Translations under genes and position numbers: made by a program
The notes under the pieces: generated by a model
What the model was told of the DNA's origin: nothing
Database searches by the model: none
Seen by the model: only the letters and a program-made list of their open reading frames with translations
Assembly: GCA_031216915.1 (NCBI GenBank)
Contig: CM062296.1
Span: forward strand, 66,494,148-66,558,147
Origin: Pictodentalium vernedei
Taxonomy: Eukaryota; Mollusca; Scaphopoda; Dentaliida; Dentaliidae
Reading direction: 5' to 3'
Length of the DNA stretch: 64,000 nt
In this document: in pieces, positions 22,401-33,317 of the stretch
Position numbering within the stretch: position 1 is the first letter of the stretch
Layout of the letters: every line of letters begins with the position of its first letter

Positions 22401-23162
22401 GTATCATCAGCTGCTGTTACTGGTGATCATGTCACCTGAACCAGAATCCCGAATCAAAGTTCTATTTTCACAGCTGAAGTTAAAGCTATTCAACTCGCAC
22501 TTGAGCACATCGAGAATGTACAGGAAAGAAAGTCGATCATCTTCTCCGACTCTCTTTCCTCTTTACTTGCTTTACTCAACCCCAAGTTGAAGAACCCTCT
22601 CATTTTGGAACTTCGTGAGAAGTTGACAACTCTCATGTCTGACCAATATGATATCGTGTTTTGCTGGTTACCCGGACATGTTGGTATCGCTGGTAACACC
22701 AGGGCAGATAGTGCAGCAAAACAGGCTTTATCCAAGCCTCTCACTGATTTTAAGATTCCGTTCAGTGACTTCAAACCACATATCAGTAGTTACATCAAAT
22801 CCATGTGGCAGGCGGAATGGGATGGAGCGATAAATAACAAGCTTCATCGCTTCCGACCAACTATTTCAGATCCCTACCCGTCTAGTAACCTTTGTAGAAA
22901 GGATCTTGCAGTTTTGACGCGATGTCATATTGGTCATACAAGACTAACACATTCCTTTGTGTTGGAGGGTACTGTGCGACCAGAGTGTGTTCCTTGTCAA
23001 CAGGTGTTGTCAGTGGAACACATTCTTTTACATTGTACAGATTTTAATCTTGTCAGAGGGCAGTATTTTTCTGTAGGATCTCTGAGAGATCTTTTTTATC
23101 GTACGAGCCCGAATATGATTCTCGCATTTTTGAAATCAATCAACCTTTTTAATAAATTTTAA
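19457..23162 (+). CDS. LINE ORF2: APE endonuclease, reverse transcriptase, RNase H
   Basis: Starts at ATG 19457, overlapping the ORF1 stop by 8 nt. Endonuclease (to about 20130): IIQWNCRGF, LQETLL, LGDFNAHSPLWG and GSDHFPIV supply the Asn, Glu, Asp and His of an APE fold. Reverse transcriptase (about 20830-21750): NYRPIALTS, FFDLEKAYD, GVPQGSILS, the catalytic YVDD at 21478, and FLGLLFD. RNase H: YTDGSKDG at 22372, a later Glu and FSDS aspartate, and LPGHVGIAGN. A Cys/His end (CVPCQ, VEHILLHC) follows. Two lesions are visible: a one-base shift just before 20547 (near a run of A) and an in-frame TGA at 22437. Otherwise it is open to 23162. This copy is probably inactive but young. Confidence 0.9.
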
Positions 23163-23417
23163 AATTGTTTTTATTATCTTAAACTAGAGTCTTTAAGACT
23201 TACATTCACCTGGTTGACTTGTGAGCTATTCATATATCTTGTTTCTTCACGCATCACTGTTCATACTACATTGTCTTTATCATTTTTATTAGAGTTCTTT
23301 TTACTCATCTTTGTATTTCATTAGTGTCATGTTTCCCTTTTATCGTTTTCTCGCCACGATATAGCCTTAGCTGCTGATGTGGCGTTAAGCACCAATAAAA
23401 TAAAATAAATAAATAAA

Positions 23418-23682
23418 TAAATCACATTCTGGCTTCTTAAGATATTTCACATTGTGTTTGATGAATATTTTGCAATATTTGTAAAAAAAAAAAAAAATTT
23501 AAATCCCTCACTTTTCTTAATTAAGGCACTTTGAGTCATTGGTATGGTATGTCTCTGATAAAACATTACACATTGATTTTTTGATTTTTTTCCAACAGCA
23601 TGACAGTGCAGGTCATATGTTATCTCATAGCACCATTAAAATGCCTGAAACCATCAAATATTGATTCTGTAGTGCAGTGCCA
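23418..23682. repeat. Large tandem unit: end of copy 2 and start of truncated copy 3
   Basis: After the LINE target duplication, ATTCTGGCTTCTTAAGATAT matches the end of copy 1 (14335). At about 23518 the opening phrase of the unit (AAGGCACTTTGAGTCATTGG) starts a third copy, which stops matching after GATTCTGTAGTGCAGTGCC. Confidence 0.75.
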
Positions 23683-25800
23683 AATGTTATTTAGAGGTCA
23701 GTTCTGGGGAGGTTGGTATTTAGGCTTTTCAAAAGTTTTTTGCCATTTTTCGAGAAACACACTCAAGACTAAATTAAATATCAGAATCCCCACCTCCAGA
23801 TGTTGGTCAGACGAGAAGGGCGACATTGACTAGTTTGAAGATGAATTCAGTTCTATTCTGGTTGCAATGCATAAAGCATCCAGGAATTAAAACATTGTTC
23901 ACCAAAACACAGAGGAAGTGTGCATGTAATTTAAATTGGAGTTCTGAGTGATTCTGGTATTTAGTCTTCATGAAAACACGTCGGATCACAAAATTCGCTG
24001 GACGCTACACTGTAATTCTGACAGTCTTATTAAACTGACATTGTATTATATCATTGGTAAAAATAGTTCATAGACTGGATCCTGTGAACATGTGAAGAAA
24101 AATCTAGGAAAAAAATGAATAGGTATCGCTGTTCGCGTGCATGTCTGTTTCTGTAAAACTTTACTACAAGACTGCATGCTCGTGTTTTGAGAACAAAGAT
24201 TTCCCCTGACCTTACGTCAACATAACTTGAATTCATCCGAACTCCGGCTGTTTCTGAGGAAATCGCGCTAAGTTCCCCACAAATGAAAAAGTCCTACTAA
24301 AAGTGTCAATAAATCACTTATTCTATTTTTTATTCGTTGTCAACATTTACGTTCTCAATTAAAATTGAAACTGGGCTTCAATCTGACGAAACCGGCAACA
24401 GACGGCAATGGCACTTCGAACTTTCAAACAACACCTTACTCGCCAACAACTACCTAACTTCGAAAGTCACTTCATTACATGATTATTTATCATAGTTTCC
24501 AGCATTCTGCAACAATATATTTTACATAATGTCCTTTGAAAGGCCCAAAACAATTAAGTATCCGTTACAATGATTCTGGATTTTTTGCCAGTGTGAGAGC
24601 CACGCCGACAGATGGCACCCCAAACTCTGTTGCATGGTATATAGAAAAATTATAAAATCATGGACACGTACCCATTACCAATGTGCGCACACGCCACTGC
24701 GTGGGTGTGCACTAATATACGTTTCCAGTCTAAACAAGATACTGATTTCTGAAACACACTTAAAATCCATGAGGGGATTGTCGATCACTGGTGTAGTCCT
24801 CAACGTGGTCTTGCATGGATTGTCTGTTAAATCACTAGGTGTATAGTTAACTGATCGTCAGTGGACTGCATCGTGGTTTGGAATGCGAATTCTTGTTTTT
24901 CCGTTGGTCAGGAGAGTGAAGATTTGTCACTCGCCCAGATACCATTGCAAACTGCGCGCCAAAGAGAAAAAGACCATCGTCGCAACCTAAATTCTCAGAT
25001 GGCAGATTTTATTTTCTGTTACTTTTGTAAAACTTGTTTTTTTTATTTTAACGAATTGCGGATTGTAATTTTTATACAAGGACTGTTTTGAAAATTACTG
25101 ATATTTCTATTTTGATGAAATCGGTGTGCTACAATCTTCAGGGTATTGTACGTTTCATTTTCTTTCTTTAACTTTAGCTCTTTTGAATTATTTCTCAAAT
25201 GCTTGTTAGGGGTGTGTCTTTCACAGAAATGTTATTTTCCTCTATAATAAGTCGTCTTGTTTTCGCCCTGAATTACGTAGTTTGTCTGGCTAAGTTATTT
25301 GTGATCGGAAACTTATTACATTCCCTTCTATATTCCGTTCCTGCCTAGGCCAGGTTTTTGATTTGCCCAGTTTTTTTGTCGAATAACCGTCTTTGTAACG
25401 TCAGCAGTTCCCGGTAAAATGTTTAACGTAGAAAGCGATGTGATCACATTCTCCCTGTGCGAGGAGTTTGGAACAAAGTATTGTACATCATACTATATTG
25501 TCTTCGAAAAAAATCATCCATTATAATACTCTAACGCAGTTAGTTTACAGTTAGGAGTGGTTTATAGTTACGTGATGGTCGTGTTGGTTCGTACCTCAAG
25601 CTGTACAACACGAAACAATAAAGGACCAGACCAGTAAACTCGTCGACTAACTGCAATTAAACCTGTCCTACATTGCATTGCACCTACTCCTCCCACTAAC
25701 AACAGTATGTTGTTGCTGTCGATTTGCTTCCTTTCGCCCAGTGTATCAATATGCAATTATCCTTTTCCGTCACATCAAATGGAAGTTAGCAGTACATTAC
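23683..25800. other. No recognised gene
   Basis: AT-rich sequence with only short frames on either strand. The last coding exon of the minus-strand receptor gene could lie here or beyond the window's left part, but I could not identify one. Confidence 0.5.
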
Positions 25801-26037
25801 TTAACCCTTTACCTAACATGAAAAGCAGACGACACTTGCAAAATACAATTCTTGAATAACTATTTTTTTTTGTCTCAAAAACATAGGTTATGAAGCCTCG
25901 TTGGAAAGAGCTCGTTCCAACGAGGGTCATAACCTATGTTTTTGAGACAAAAAATAAAAAAAAATAATGAAACTTAATTGGCGATTTTTGAGAATAGCAC
26001 TGGCCTGTTTTGGTCGTTACGTTGGGTAAAGGGTTAA
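25801..26037 (-). mobile_element. piggyBac-like MITE (family A, copy 4)
   Basis: TTAA at 25801 and 26034; ends CCCTTTACC and GGTAAAGGG. It is inverted relative to copy 1 (it starts with the CATGAAAAGCAGACGACACT side). The central palindrome around GGAAAGAGCTCGTTCC is well kept. Confidence 0.85.
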
Positions 26038-26445
26038 ATTTAATCTAGAAAATGGAAAACAAGGGGCGCGTGCAAACAGCACACTTCTCACATCTATAAT
26101 ATGCATATGATGGATAAAGAAGAAGTATAGCTAGATGTATGTAAATTTGTAAACGTGATATTTATGTTATCAAAGATTAGTTGTGAAGAAGACACGCTGC
26201 TAAAACGTGGCGTGGATTCTCAGTTTGTGACCTTCGACAACCGAATTCAGGGCAAATATAACAAACATATATGTTAACTTACAAAAGCAAACGAAGCTTT
26301 GTTCATGTAGTTTACAAAAATCAAAATCTACACGCAAAAGAAACGAAAACTCTTCCCTAATACTAATCAACTTTTTTGTCGGTGCCCCGTGATATTTACA
26401 GTTGCCAAATGCTACGAATGTATATCGCAAGATTGTAATAATTAC

Positions 26446-26573
26446 CTTCTTCTGTTTATATGCATTCAACGTGTACAACAATGGGTTCAGAGCAGAGTTG
26501 ACGGGCAGTATGAATATAGTAGTCCAGACATACATCTCTCCTGGTATAGGGTATCCGTATAAAGCTGCCAGTC
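26446..26573 (-). CDS. Receptor gene exon: TM7 of the LGR/GRL101-like receptor
   Basis: A minus-strand exon between the acceptor TTACTGTTTCAG and the donor AAG|GTAATT. It starts in phase 1, so the split Gly codon (G + GA) joins exon 36371-37780 exactly: FPIAIMG followed by LAALYGYPIPGE. It encodes the outer loop and TM7 with NSALNPLLYT, the NPxxY-type motif of rhodopsin-family receptors, then a basic YKQKK start of the cytoplasmic tail. The exon ends in phase 0. The expected tail exon was not found. Confidence 0.88.
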
Positions 26574-27200
26574 CTGAAACAGTAATATAACACATATTGC
26601 GATACTAAATAATTTCTTGTGTTTATTTAGATCAGATTTTCCCGTGTTTAGAGCATATTTTAAGCAAAGTTGTACAATATCAATTTATATCAAAACGGTG
26701 AGCTCTGGAAGCGTGACTGGATGTCAACAAGTAAACGATTCTACCTTTTATAAACCTGGGACATTGATGTATAAATACAACTACATGTAGGTGTATATTG
26801 ACGATTTCGCATACTTAGAATATAACTTGCATGAACTGTAATTGTTGGAGATAACAGAATCGAAATTCCATGCGCAGCAAATGTATCGACAACAGTTCAC
26901 TGCTCGGATTCGAGTACGGTTTTTTAAAATCCTCGAGTGTTGCGCGCGGAGGATTATTTCGCGAGGCGTTCGAGCGCGCCACGAGAGGATAAAATAAACA
27001 ATAAAACAAGATATCCACATAATTTCCTAATCTAACATTAATATAGGTTACCTTTTGGGTCATAATTCCATGTGCAATCTCTGTACCGCGTTCACTAAGG
27101 TACATCCGAACCGAGATGTACCAATCTTAGTGAGCGAGGTGCAGAATTTGTTTAACTTTTTACGTTTTATTACCTACCTGTTCTATGAAATCCCCATCTA

Positions 27201-27572
27201 CAGTTAAAACTAGAAGTCTTGTCATGAAATGCGCACAAATAGCACGTAGATATGCGCGCTAATGTACGCGTTAAGGCCCAAGTAAAGCTATCAAATTCTG
27301 TACATATGGCCTGTGCGCTAATATACGCGTTAAGGCCCAAGTAAAGCTATCAAATTCTGTACATATGGCCTGTGCACAAGCAATGTTTCAGCCAATGGAC
27401 CTCCGGGTAACCCGGAGGTCCATTGGCAGAAACATTGCATGTGTTTGCTATGAGTAACCAAGAGAACCTGCGTGCTTTGGATGCCATTCGATATGGCAAT
27501 TGCGCGCAATTCTAACGCACAATTAAGCCTAGATAAGCGCACTATTCGTGACAGGACTTCTAGTTTTAACTG
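27201..27572 (+). mobile_element. Tc1/mariner-type MITE (family B, copy 2), with internal duplication
   Basis: TA-flanked, with ends CAGTTAAAACTAGAAG and CTTCTAGTTTTAACTG. The hairpin core is at about 27380-27440. It is longer than its relatives because a 59-bp segment starting GCGCTAATGTACGCG is duplicated in tandem (27256-27373). It lies in the receptor's TM6-TM7 intron. Confidence 0.88.
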
Positions 27573-27740
27573 TACAGCAACACTAAACCATGCGGAAAAT
27601 AAAAATCCGTTCCGCACCACATATGCCGAATGGAAATCGTTGATTGACTATTTTTAAATAGAAGAGAAATTTCACAAAAATGTTCTACAAATCGTGCCTA
27701 GCAATTGCATTTTAATCGATAGCGATAGCTTTTGATGATA

Positions 27741-27815
27741 ATTCGTCTCCTAAGTTCCAATGTGTTCTATGGCCCTACTGGCACATAGAGTACGTTGGAA
27801 TTCAGGGGACGAGTT
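27741..27815. repeat. Imperfect foldback
   Basis: Arms of about 30 bp, with about 80 percent match, around CTACTGG. The left arm contains AAGTTCCAATGTGTTCTATG and the right arm CATAGAGTACGTTGGAATTC. Confidence 0.6.
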
Positions 27816-27984
27816 GTCAAATGAATTGATGATCTTCGGTCTAATAATTGCTTTTATAAACGAGAATGCGTGTAATAAATACGAAACGGCACACGCATGT
27901 GGATTGCGACCTCGAGGTTTATCCTTCTGCGATGGTTCAAGGGCCATATCGATTAATCCATTCACACGCGTATGTCGTTCTGTG

Positions 27985-28235
27985 TATTTACCCAATGTAA
28001 AGACTAAAATTGCCCAGCGCTGTCCACTGAAACCACTAGATATTTTTTTTTATAATTTTTATAATGTTTCACCTTAAAAGCACAGTTTATGACAAATTAC
28101 CGGAGAGAAGCCGTCGATCACATTCCAGTCAGGGGTCATACACTTTGTTTTCGAGATAAAAAAGTTAAAATATTTGGTTATTCGGAAACGTTTTCTGCAA
28201 ATGTCGTCCGCTAGTTGTATTAGGTAAATAGTGAA
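27985..28235 (+). mobile_element. piggyBac-like MITE (family A), decayed
   Basis: Blocks TTTACCCAATGTAAAG, GCCCAGCGCTGTCC, AGGGGTCATACACTTTGTTT, GCAAATGTCGTCCGC and ATTAGGTAAA occur in family A order, but the ends and palindrome are heavily mutated. It is among the older copies. Confidence 0.65.
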
Positions 28236-29393
28236 TGAAATATGATAGAAGATCAATCCATTTAGACATATTGTGACGGATATATCCGTAAATAGCCATT
28301 TAAAAGAGATTATGTGATAAAACAATTATTATTGAAAGGGCCTAACGTACACTTAAGAATCAAACAGTTCTTGCCCAGTGTAATATGGTTGGGTTGGTTT
28401 ACATTAGCTTCATACAAGATTGATTGATATGTTTAATGGTGCTTTTCCTTCTATTTCTTTGATGACCAACATAGCGATTCATCAATCCACCCTACCCCGG
28501 AGGTAAAACGAAAATCTGATAGAGACAGAACTGCTATCTATTGTTTTTCTAGAGGCTTGATAACGCCACACTAAACAAAAAACGTGTTTTAAAAAATATT
28601 AATATTTATATGAAATATAAAATAAGGTTTGCAGGTCTCAAATGCTCATATGCAGTGAAGAAGGAAAATACGTCGAGACAGCATCGTGAACTAAAACAAG
28701 AGTTCTTTTCCCTCGTACAAAATGGCTATTAGCTACACAATTTTCCCAATTTACCGTCACCTTGACATTGGAATGGTCTGGACTTTGCGGAGAGTAATAT
28801 CACAATTTAGAAATGTTGTTCTGGAGCCTAAGAACCCATTAGCTAAAAATGATATATATATATATATATGTATTATTTGCAACATGTTATTCGTATCCGG
28901 CGATCTATTCTGCCGATAACATCGCTGGGTGATGAAGTCAAGGTCGTGGTACATGAAAAGCAACATTTTTTACCCCAGCCGTTTCAATACAATGCAGTCA
29001 CCATTTACATACCTGTACAATACTACAATGATTGTTTGTGTATTTTTGGTTTGTTTAGCTGTCATATTAATTCATGTACGATTATATAATACAGTAGTTA
29101 CTATTGTGAGTGATATATTAATAAACCGGTACAATCTCTTGAATGTCCTTTTAACTCCACATGTGTTGCAAATGTAAAGGCTTACCCACTCTAATCGCAT
29201 ATAATCTTGTTTTTTTGCGCGGAATTTTCGGTGAAACAAAATTCTTAGCTCGTAATATTTTTTTTCTGAATATTTACCAAAATATAGATCATAAAACTCA
29301 GGATTATAATGTAAAAAGTACAATGTATGCTCTCATTAAAACATTTTGTTCAGCAGTGTTTTATATTCATGTAACTATTTATAAGATAAATCA
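28236..29393. other. Intron sequence, no recognised element
   Basis: AT-rich, with a short (AT)n at 28853-28868. No motif or coding frame was recognised on either strand. Confidence 0.55.
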
Positions 29394-29642
29394 TTAACCC
29401 TTTTCCCAACGCAGACGATTTCAAAATTTATTATTATAAATATCATTTTTTAATTTTTTTCAAAAAATTTCAACAAAACCATATCATGTGATCCCTCTTT
29501 GGAAAGAGCTCGACGAGCTCGTTCCAAAGAGGGGTCACATCATATGGTTTTGTTGAAATTTTTCGAAAAATAATTTGTTTCCAGCTGCTGAATTTGCATA
29601 TTACGCGGGCGGATGTGGTCGATTCGTTGGGTAAAGGGTTAA
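29394..29642 (+). mobile_element. piggyBac-like MITE (family A, divergent subfamily)
   Basis: TTAA at 29394 and 29639, with ends CCCTTTTCCCAACG and CGTTGGGTAAAGGG. The central palindrome keeps the GATCCCTCTTTGGAAAGAGC design, but the arms read ATTTCAACAAAACCATATC instead of the copy-1 sequence. A truncated relative is at 55472. The right end is also the first part of the tandem array that follows. Confidence 0.8.
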
Positions 29643-30198
29643 ATATTGTTTGGAACTACTTCTTAAATTTACGTGTTTATTGACAAAATGGAAGTGGTGA
29701 TGGCAACTGGCGGAGATCGGAATTGTAAAGGGTTAAATATTGTTTGGAACTACTTCTTAAAATTACGTGTTTATTGACAAAATGGAAGTGATGATTGCAA
29801 CTGGCGGTGATCGGAATCGTAAAGGGTTAAATATTGTTTGGAACTACTTCTTAAATTTACGTGTTCATTGACAAAATGGAAGTGGTGATGGCAACTGGCG
29901 GTGATCGGAATCGTAAAGAGTTAAGTATTGTTTGGAACTACTTCTTATGTTTACGTGTTTTTTGACAAAATGGAAGTGGTGATGGCAGCTGGCGGTGATC
30001 GGAATCGTAAAGGGTTAAATATTGCTTGGAACTACTTCTTAAATTTACGTGTTTATTGACAAAATGGAAGTGGTGATGGCAACCGGCGGTGATTGGAATT
30101 GATAAAGGTTAAATATTGTTTGGAACTACTTCTTAAATTTACGTGTTTATTGACAAAATGGAAGTGGTGATGGCAAGTGGCGGTGATCGGAATCGTAA
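29632..30198. repeat. 94-bp tandem repeat, six units, grown from a MITE end
   Basis: TAAAG starts fall at 29632, 29726, 29820, 29914, 30008 and 30103. Each unit begins with the last bases of the MITE (TAAAGGGTTAA) and continues with ATTGTTTGGAACTACTTC and GACAAAATGGAAGTGGTG. Units are about 95 percent alike, so the array is recent. 94 is not a multiple of 3, so no long frame runs through it. Confidence 0.92.
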
Positions 30199-30265
30199 TC
30201 GGTGTTTCATTGCTATCATCGTCTTTGCACTACAATCATTTTACACTAGCATTCATTATAAGGCT

Positions 30266-30684
30266 GGAGGCGCGGTGGCGTCGCGGTGGCGTCGCGGTAA
30301 CCGGTTCTCGTCAGATCACCGAAGTTAAGCAACGTCGGGCGTGGTTAGTGGTTGGATGGGTGAACATTTCAGCGACTGATTCGCGCTCTCTCGTTGTGTC
30401 TTTGGGCGAGGCACTTAACCCTGATTGCCTACACGGGGGCACGACGACTCTGTGTACTAAGGCGGCATACTGTACGTCGAAGGTGCGCATATCTTCAAAC
30501 AATCTAACCCTGCTTGTGCCACGGCGCAGACTTCAAATTTACGATGTTGGGGAGCTGACAGCTGCTCGTCGTTGTTCGGTGGTTCTCTCCCGGTACTCCG
30601 GCTTTCTCCACCCGTAAAACTGTCACCGACATGATATGACCCTGGCTGTTAACGTGTCGTTAAACACTAATAAAAAAAAATATA
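30266..30684 (+). mobile_element. Complete 5S rRNA-derived SINE
   Basis: Flanked by the 9-bp duplication TATAAGGCT (30257-30265 and 30685-30693). 30299-30365 closely matches the 3' two-thirds of 5S rRNA, including GATCACCGAAGTTAAGCAAC and GGATGGGTGAAC, so it carries the 5S internal promoter. A central domain (TTTGGGCGAGGCACTTAACC to GTGTACTAAGGCGG) is shared with the SINE at 55205-55384. The 3' end, GTGTCGTTAAACACTAATAA, resembles the tail of the LINE at 23385. It is SINE3-like in design. It lies in the TM6-TM7 intron. Confidence 0.9.
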
Positions 30685-30693
30685 TATAAGGCT

Positions 30694-31680
30694 CGAAACT
30701 GGAGTACCAATAACCGGTAAATCCGGATGACGTTTCATGTATCGCAGAACGTTTAGTGGGATTTGGGGGCATAACTTGGTGCTTCCTTTGCTATCCAGTC
30801 AAAATAAACACAATATTACCATTACTCGTAACAATGTGATATTAGCTGTCCCTGGAAAGAATAAAAATTGTTTATGAAACTTAGAAACACATCAGGAACA
30901 CATCTGTTTCTGATTATTAACACTAGGAAATCGACACATCAAGTTGGTTAAAACTGTCGACTATTGTCGCCTACCGCGATCTGCCGTGCTGTCGACCTCA
31001 ACTGTAGGCCGCCCTAATTTAAGCCATTGAAGCATAGGAATTGTGTCAACCAGAAACTTAATAATTCATTAAAAGCCGTGTTTGTTTTTCATTCACCACC
31101 CTTTTGTGCCGAGCTCTGTGAGGACTGTTAACCCTTTCAGGAACATTTCATACTTCTGGTATCAAAGTGAAGACTCTGGCAAAGAAAATACTAAACATTT
31201 TAAATTTGTTTAAAAAATTATTTCCGAAAACCAAATGAACGTGTTATACCACATTTAATGAGTCCCGTCAGTTTGGCGTATCGGAGAGATGATTTCATAT
31301 ATCAACATTGCAGGGTCTGAACTTAAAATCAAAGGACCCGTGCCACAGTGAATCTTGTGTCCTAGATACCATGTACATGCCACTCTTTACGAACTAACTG
31401 GTCGGTCTGGGTTAAAAGGCCAAAAGTACCTGTGATAACTGTGATAAAGACACGTGCAATCTAACCAGCAACCGATATTGAGTTTTATACCATGATTACC
31501 TATTTCAATATATATAAAAAGCCTACGACATAAATTTTAGCTTTACACACCAAACGTGCTGAACTCGCTTGTCTGTGGTGAACCCGCCAGCAATAGGATT
31601 TCATTAGTTTAAATTTACACCAACAGTGGAACTACATCCAAGTTGACCTCTGATTGCTAATTACATTCTTAGTGTAAGAC
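30694..31680. other. Intron sequence, no recognised element
   Basis: No domain-bearing frame or repeat was recognised. The upstream part of the Crypton remnant may reach into its right edge. Confidence 0.5.
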
Positions 31681-31687
31681 GTAAGGA

Positions 31688-32817
31688 TTGCAAGATTTCG
31701 AGCCAAGTTCACTGCGAGGCCAAATTTCCAGTATTGACCGCTACTTAAAACCGTTTAAATATGTAATATCTGTCATGGACATGTCGGACGATTTATTCGA
31801 CACTACTCGCAGAGCACTGCGAGCAAAATCAGTTGAAGCGGGATGGAAAAGGGAACAAACCCCCCAAAAGTGGAACCTATAAACGACCACGACCAGGAAT
31901 TATTGGAGGATCAACACTGAAGTTCATCCTAAACACGAACTGGTTTAACAATGCATTACACTTTGGCTTATGCGGTGTTCGTTGGCACTATAACATGCAA
32001 TGGTGCGACGTAACCATTAACACGACCAGCGACGGCAAGGTGTATCTTGTTCAGAATGAACGTCAAACTAAAACGCTCACTGGTGCCGACCTTCGGAATG
32101 TTGGTGAAACAGCGCTGCGCATGTACATCACAGATGAAAAAAAATCAGCGAAATCCACTTTACATGTATGAGGAATATACAGCGAAAAGGGTCTGCTGCT
32201 GAGTTCAGCGCAGAGGGCTACCTATTTTACGTAGCGACAAGACAGACCCCGGTCCCGGTCACAAACTTTGGTGACATGTGGTTTAAACGACCAAACGTGG
32301 GTGTCAATAACCTGCCAAGTACCATGTCGCATATGGCAAAAGAAGCAGATTTGGACATTAACAGAAGAGCGGCTTAAAACAAGTACAAGAATGCTTCTCA
32401 TCCAAAAGGTGAAGGAATACAATGTTGCTGCTGTTAATAATGCTACCCTTAGAGGGCTTAATAATCTACATAGCATAAACAATTATGCCACATCAGGTGA
32501 TAATGAGAAAGAAAAATGTTCAAGGTTGCTAAGTTCGACATGTACTATACTTACTTCTGAATCATCAGTGAGTAATCCTCATTCGAATGCGTCTATCAGT
32601 AGTATCACAGATAATGCATGCTTCCTCATTCGAAGGAGAAATAATGAAAGAAGTTCAAAAAACAAACTTTGTCATTTCTCAGAAGAATCCTAGAATTGTT
32701 AATATCACCCTGCCGAATCTCAAAATGCCATTCACACCTAACAGCGTGCTAAGCACGTTGTTTCGTGGAAACAAAATCCAAATTAATAATTTAAACGTCC
32801 ACAATTACTCTCATGAA
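31688..32817 (+). pseudogene. Crypton-type tyrosine recombinase (DUF3504-like), decayed
   Basis: Plus-strand segments match, in order, the Crypton-derived DUF3504 family (as in KIAA1958/ZMYM-like proteins). They are: an N-terminal core-binding part with LRGQISSIDRYLK and ALRAK; a catalytic segment with LHFGLCGVRWHYNMQWCDV and ERQTKTLTGAD; a block ending in FKRPNVGVNNL; a C-terminal helix with NNLHSINNYAT; and a tail with LSTLFRGNKIQINNLNVHNY. Tyrosine recombinases of this kind integrate circular copies. The five segments lie in at least three frames, so it is not translatable as it stands. It is antisense to the host gene and inside its TM6-TM7 intron. A domesticated host copy is less likely given the frame breaks. 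Confidence 0.75.
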
Positions 32818-33009
32818 TGACAACATTCACATTTGAGAAAATCCAGTGACTTTGAATAATTACGTCCGGTGTTTGTGGTTGCCAACAACAAAATATAGTT
32901 CCTGATGATTTTCAACACAAAGTGTGATATTTCCTTGATATTCAAAATATTATGTTTCATCAATTGTAGTTACCGTTGTCTAGCGAACTTATATTAAGAG
33001 AGATTATTA

Positions 33010-33148
33010 GTTACCCCGTGTCTGATCACGTGGTACGGTTTTTTACCTACCCGAAGCCAGCCGTATCCCATGAGGCCGAAGGCCGTATGGGATACGGTTG
33101 GCTTCGGGAAGGTAAAAATCCGTACCACGTGATCAGACACGGGGTAAC
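33010..33148. repeat. Long near-perfect palindrome
   Basis: 139 bp. Arms run from GTTACCCCGTGTCTGATCAC to its complement at 33148, with inner arms CGAAGCCAGCCGTATCCCAT and complement and a centre of about 15 bp. Only a few mismatches are seen. GC content is well above the flanks. No tandem or dispersed relative was seen in the window. Confidence 0.88.
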
Positions 33149-33317
33149 GAATTTATCTATTGACTTTCCGTTTTAGAAGTACAAACTATTTTATGTGTGA
33201 ACACACACGGTATGAGATCTTTTGTCTTCCATTGTTGAGCCATGCAGGTTTCTGTGGAGTTTTTGTGCAAAAGAGTTTTTGTGAAAATATGCCGATATGA
33301 CTAGTATAAAAAAATTA

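Larger units (their letters stand above)
17311..23417 (+). mobile_element. Nearly intact non-LTR retrotransposon, I/Nimb-type
   Basis: A full-length insertion of 6.1 kb with the 13-bp target duplication TAAATCACATTCT at 17298-17310 and 23418-23430, splitting tandem unit copy 2. The order is: GC-rich 5' leader (17311-18114), ORF1 with zinc knuckles, ORF2 with APE endonuclease, reverse transcriptase and RNase H, a short 3' region, GTGGCGTTAAGCACCAATAA, and a (TAAA)n tail. An RNase H after the RT, with a gag-like CCHC ORF1, places it in the I group. Few lesions and a clean duplication mean a recent insertion. Decayed relatives are at 39850, 53305, 58046 and 59795. Confidence 0.92.

Noticed and set aside
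29632-30198. Regularly spaced repeats resembling a CRISPR array
   Set aside because: Units are contiguous 94-bp copies with no variable spacers, in an animal intron; it is a minisatellite.
30296-30366. 5S rRNA gene
   Set aside because: Only part of 5S is present, followed by a SINE body and tail, and flanked by a 9-bp target duplication.
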